This document shows positions 34,048 to 64,000 of a stretch of 64,000 nt of DNA, piece by piece. The stretch is from contig QVOM02000001.1 of NCBI GenBank assembly GCA_003586115.2, forward strand, positions 10,373,300 to 10,437,299, written 5' to 3'. A model generated the notes under the pieces. The model was given only the letters and a program-made list of their open reading frames with translations, was not told the DNA's origin and ran no database searches. The translations under genes were made by a program, and so were the position numbers. The first letter of the stretch is position 1. Each line of letters opens with the position of its first letter. This stretch comes from Salvator merianae. Taxonomy: Eukaryota; Chordata; Lepidosauria; Squamata; Teiidae.

Positions 34048-34724
34048 ATGTTTTAATTACAAACAACATATGAAGGAGGAAGGAGGCTGTGCCACTGTTC
34101 TAGCCCCCCTCCCATGCCAGCACGTTCTTCTCCATCACCTAAGAACATGACAAATTGTGCAGTTGCAATAACTTCTGTTGTAAAAAAAAAGGGGGAAAGA
34201 GCAAGGAGGGAATGCGGAACAATGTCACCACTTCTCTAGAATGCCCACAAGGTCAGAGGTTGGCTGGAGAGGGAAAGGAAACCCCCTCTGCCCACCCAGG
34301 AATGTTAGTGTGCCACCTCCAATAGTCCTCTTGCATGTTCACACTCTGAAAATGTAACTGGACTATGGTCTCAGTGCTGGGATAACCTGAATATTGGATA
34401 GATCAGATGGGGGGGGGGAATAGCTCAGAAAAAAATCAATTCGGCATATATCTGTGTTATCCCTGCGATCCAGGGAGTGTCTCAGACCATCTTAAATATT
34501 GAGTGTGACCGTAGCCTGAATGGGCAGAATCAATGGTTTCACACTTCCTGCTGTCCCAATCTGCACCCCATGCCTGTTAAAAAAACAAAGAGAAAAGAAT
34601 AAGGCTCGCCATCAATTATGCCAATCCGAGGAATGTACAGGCCTTCTCTTGCCAGGATTTGTCCTTTCTGTTCGTTCTATCATCAGTGTAGCTCCTGTTC
34701 CCTGTTGGTAGACCCTCCATCTGC

Positions 34725-34810
34725 ACTAATTTATTCATTACATTTGTACCCTGCCCTATACCCTTAGGTCTCAGATTGGGTTCTGACAATTAAATTGCAA
34801 AAAAAAATGA
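34725..34810 (-). repeat. CR1/L2-type LINE 3' tail, reverse orientation
   Basis: 'ttattcattacatttgtaccctgccctatacccttaggtctcaga' is the reverse of the tail seen at 27661-27715 and 46780-46855. Confidence 0.6.
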
Positions 34811-36240
34811 AAAACAAATAGTACACAACCTGGAGGAGAAAGAAAATGTCATCCCAGCCAAATCGTTCTTCCATATGACTCTCATATTAAACTATCTGGC
34901 AGGAAACTATGGTTCCCATCTGTGATTCTACATTGAGGTCTGCCACCCCAGACCAAGGAGTGCCCTGTGCACTGTGGCAGCATAATAGGGGGAGAGAAGG
35001 AGGCTACACTTGTGTATTTGAGATGGCAATTCCATCCCCTAGACTCATGCCAGGACTTTACCCCAATGCAATTACACTGTTGAAGGCTGCAAGCACACAG
35101 TGATGGGTGTGCTAAGCCTCAGAGCAAACAGGCTGCTGTTGACAGTGTGCAGCTTTTCAGTGTGCTGCTCAATTTTATATGTGAATTCTATTGATATATG
35201 CTACCATATATGTCTCTATAATGGATACTGGAACTGTGTGTTTATAAAGCGTTGTAACCCTGTTCAAGGTTACTACTGCCTGCAATCTTCCTCCTCCCTT
35301 CTTCTGAAGGGCAGTGGCTTTTAGAATTGCACTTTGGTTTTTCTTTCTGTTTTGGGAGTTTCTCTGTTTGTTTCCTGTTTCCATCTGCGCACGCCCAGTT
35401 TTAAGGGCACAACAGGAAAAAAAAAAAGCCTCAAAGGCAGCCGTGGCTGATGCAATAGTGACAGACATTGCATATTTGTCATATTTGCTGGCTGTTCACT
35501 TACCTCCTTCCTATCCTGAAATGTGGGGTGGGCATCCGGTGATTTGCGTTCTATTAAGAACCCCTTTTCTAATCCCACTGTAAGGTTTAAAAAATAAAAA
35601 TCAAGGTGTGATAAAAAGGAAGAAAGCTCACAGTCTAACCTATAAGAAACAGAAACAAGAAATCCCTGTATGCATATATTTATGTTGCAATTCTGCTGCC
35701 CCATGCATATTCAAGCAATATCAGTATGAGAGGGGGAAGATTAAGAGCCAGGTCTGGGCAAAGGATCCTCAATGTACCCCCTCCTCTGTTAATCCACCTA
35801 GGGGGCTACATAGTAGCTGTGGCAGAGAAGTAGAGCTCCCAAGCTGCTTAACAACTGAGAGTCACCTCTTGTGTTTCCCATAATGCCATAAAATGGTGCA
35901 ACGCTGGGAGAATGCAGGGAATCAAAATGGGAGTCAAATCAATCTGACAAGTGCTGCCCAATCTATATTGCTTAGATCTGTGTCGATCTACCGAAGGTTG
36001 CTTAAAGGACCATCATGCCTCGGGGTGGACTACACTGAATGCAACTGCATTATTTAAATATTGAGGGATACAGATAAGAATCTTTTAGGGAACTGCTGAG
36101 GGACTGAGTCAACAAAAGGCAGCCTGGCTTTGTTTATCTGAGAGTTTCTAGAAACTGCCTCCAAGAGGAACAGATTCCATTGGGAACACATTCTGTCTGA
36201 TATGGTTAAGGAGTCACTCTGCAAGGAGCTGCAAGAGCTG
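34811..36240. other. Intergenic stretch upstream of ARHGAP9
   Basis: No recognised gene or repeat. A non-coding first exon and promoter of ARHGAP9 may lie here or in 36240-36618 but cannot be placed from sequence alone. Confidence 0.35.
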
Positions 36241-36243
36241 TGT

Positions 36244-36293
36244 TGCTTCCTGTTGCAACAGCTGCTTGGAAACTTCTTGTGACTTTCACTTTT
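36244..36293 (+). promoter_or_regulatory. Possible ETS plus IRF motif pair upstream of ARHGAP9
   Basis: GCTTCCTGT (ETS type, ACAGGAAGC on the other strand) near 36244 and CTTTCACTTTT (ISRE-like, AAAAGTGAAAG) at 36283-36293 lie about 330-375 bp before the first recognised ARHGAP9 exon. Such pairs occur in myeloid promoters, but short motifs like these are common by chance. Confidence 0.25.
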
Positions 36294-36618
36294 GCAAGCC
36301 AAGGTAGCTAGGAAGCATACAGATTATTGCTCTGGGCAGGAAAAACAGTCACACTTGACTTTTCTGGTTGACAACCATACATAACCTCACTGATTCCCAA
36401 TGGAGTCACAGATTTTCCAGCCATATGGAATATGCAGTAACATGTTGATCACTGAGAAGTGCAGACACTTTGCAGCCAAGGACAGACAGCAGATACTCAG
36501 CTCCTGAATTATAGTACTGCTGTCTTTAAAAAGGCCCTCTTCTCTGCTAATGTAGAAATATATTTAAGTATGTACGTTCAGCATATTGGATTTGTGTTCC
36601 ATTGTGTTTGCTTTGCAG

Positions 36619-63619
<27,001 letters not shown>

Positions 63620-64000
63620 GTAAGTGTGTTTCCTGTTTCTTGTTCCTTCCTCTTTAGCTTTGGTGTTGCCGTTATCATCAATGCAAGGCTTCATTCTGAG
63701 CTAGAACTAAAACCACATGATTTTTTTCTCTTAGTGCAAGATACATGTTTGAAGAAAGTGAAGTGGGAAATACATTGGTTATGAGGTTCTGTGCAGAAAA
63801 AGAACAATTTCTTAGATCCTAGCACTTTTGAAAACATTGCTTGATCATTTTTGAGTCTACTTTTAAAATGATATTTATAGGTCAACGCATAACCGTAGCT
63901 CTCAAGGAGGTTAATGGAGTGCCTAAAATGTAAAGCAGCTTTCCTCATTCTGGGGCTGTACAGATGTTTTGGTCTAAAGTGTATAGCAGTATCAGCCAAG

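Noticed and set aside
36459..36618. Upstream ATG giving a longer ARHGAP9 N-terminus
   Set aside because: This stretch is followed by a good splice acceptor at 36618 and contains no conserved sequence; the ATG at 36687 resembles the mammalian N-terminus better.

Overview
This is a vertebrate nuclear window with large intron-split genes, GT-AG junctions and dense interspersed repeats. The repeat content points to a squamate reptile (lizard or snake). The clues are CR1/L2-type LINE tails of the kind ending in a 'ggcggcatacaaatc' motif plus (AATA)n, tRNA-derived SINEs, a 5'-truncated L1, and many hairpin DNA-transposon derivatives (MITEs). The squamate call is inference; no database search was possible.

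Two protein-coding genes are present, divergently transcribed. On the minus strand, 1142-17739 carries 16 exons of cytosolic methionyl-tRNA synthetase (MARS1). They run from the initiator ATG through the GST-like domain, the HLGN and KFSKS signatures and into the anticodon-binding domain, about 706 codons. The last exons lie beyond the left edge. On the plus strand, 36619-63619 carries 15 exons of ARHGAP9, a Rho GTPase-activating protein with SH3, WW, PH and RhoGAP domains, about 675 codons. Its last RhoGAP exons lie beyond the right edge. All exon junctions keep reading phase, which supports both models. The same divergent MARS1/ARHGAP9 neighbourhood exists in mammals, where DDIT3 lies past the MARS1 3' end; DDIT3 may therefore lie left of this window.

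The MARS1 promoter (about 17740-18000) is CpG-rich. It carries an exact C/EBP-ATF (ATF4) element, an ETS site and a ZNF143-type site, fitting a housekeeping gene that also responds to amino-acid and unfolded-protein stress. The roughly 18.9 kb between the MARS1 ATG and the first coding exon of ARHGAP9 contains no convincing gene. It holds a 3 x 95 bp tandem repeat, two CR1/L2-type LINE fragments in opposite orientations (each split by a MITE), three copies of a 1-1.5 kb non-coding DNA transposon, a truncated L1 with a perfect 16-bp target-site duplication, and a 770-bp foldback element. The ARHGAP9 introns hold further MITEs, microsatellites and a cluster of tRNA-derived SINEs.

I found no operon, CRISPR array, intact virus or undescribed multi-gene system. 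The most interesting material is the regulatory architecture at MARS1 and the nested, partly unclassified hairpin elements, several of which lie very close to ARHGAP9 splice acceptors.
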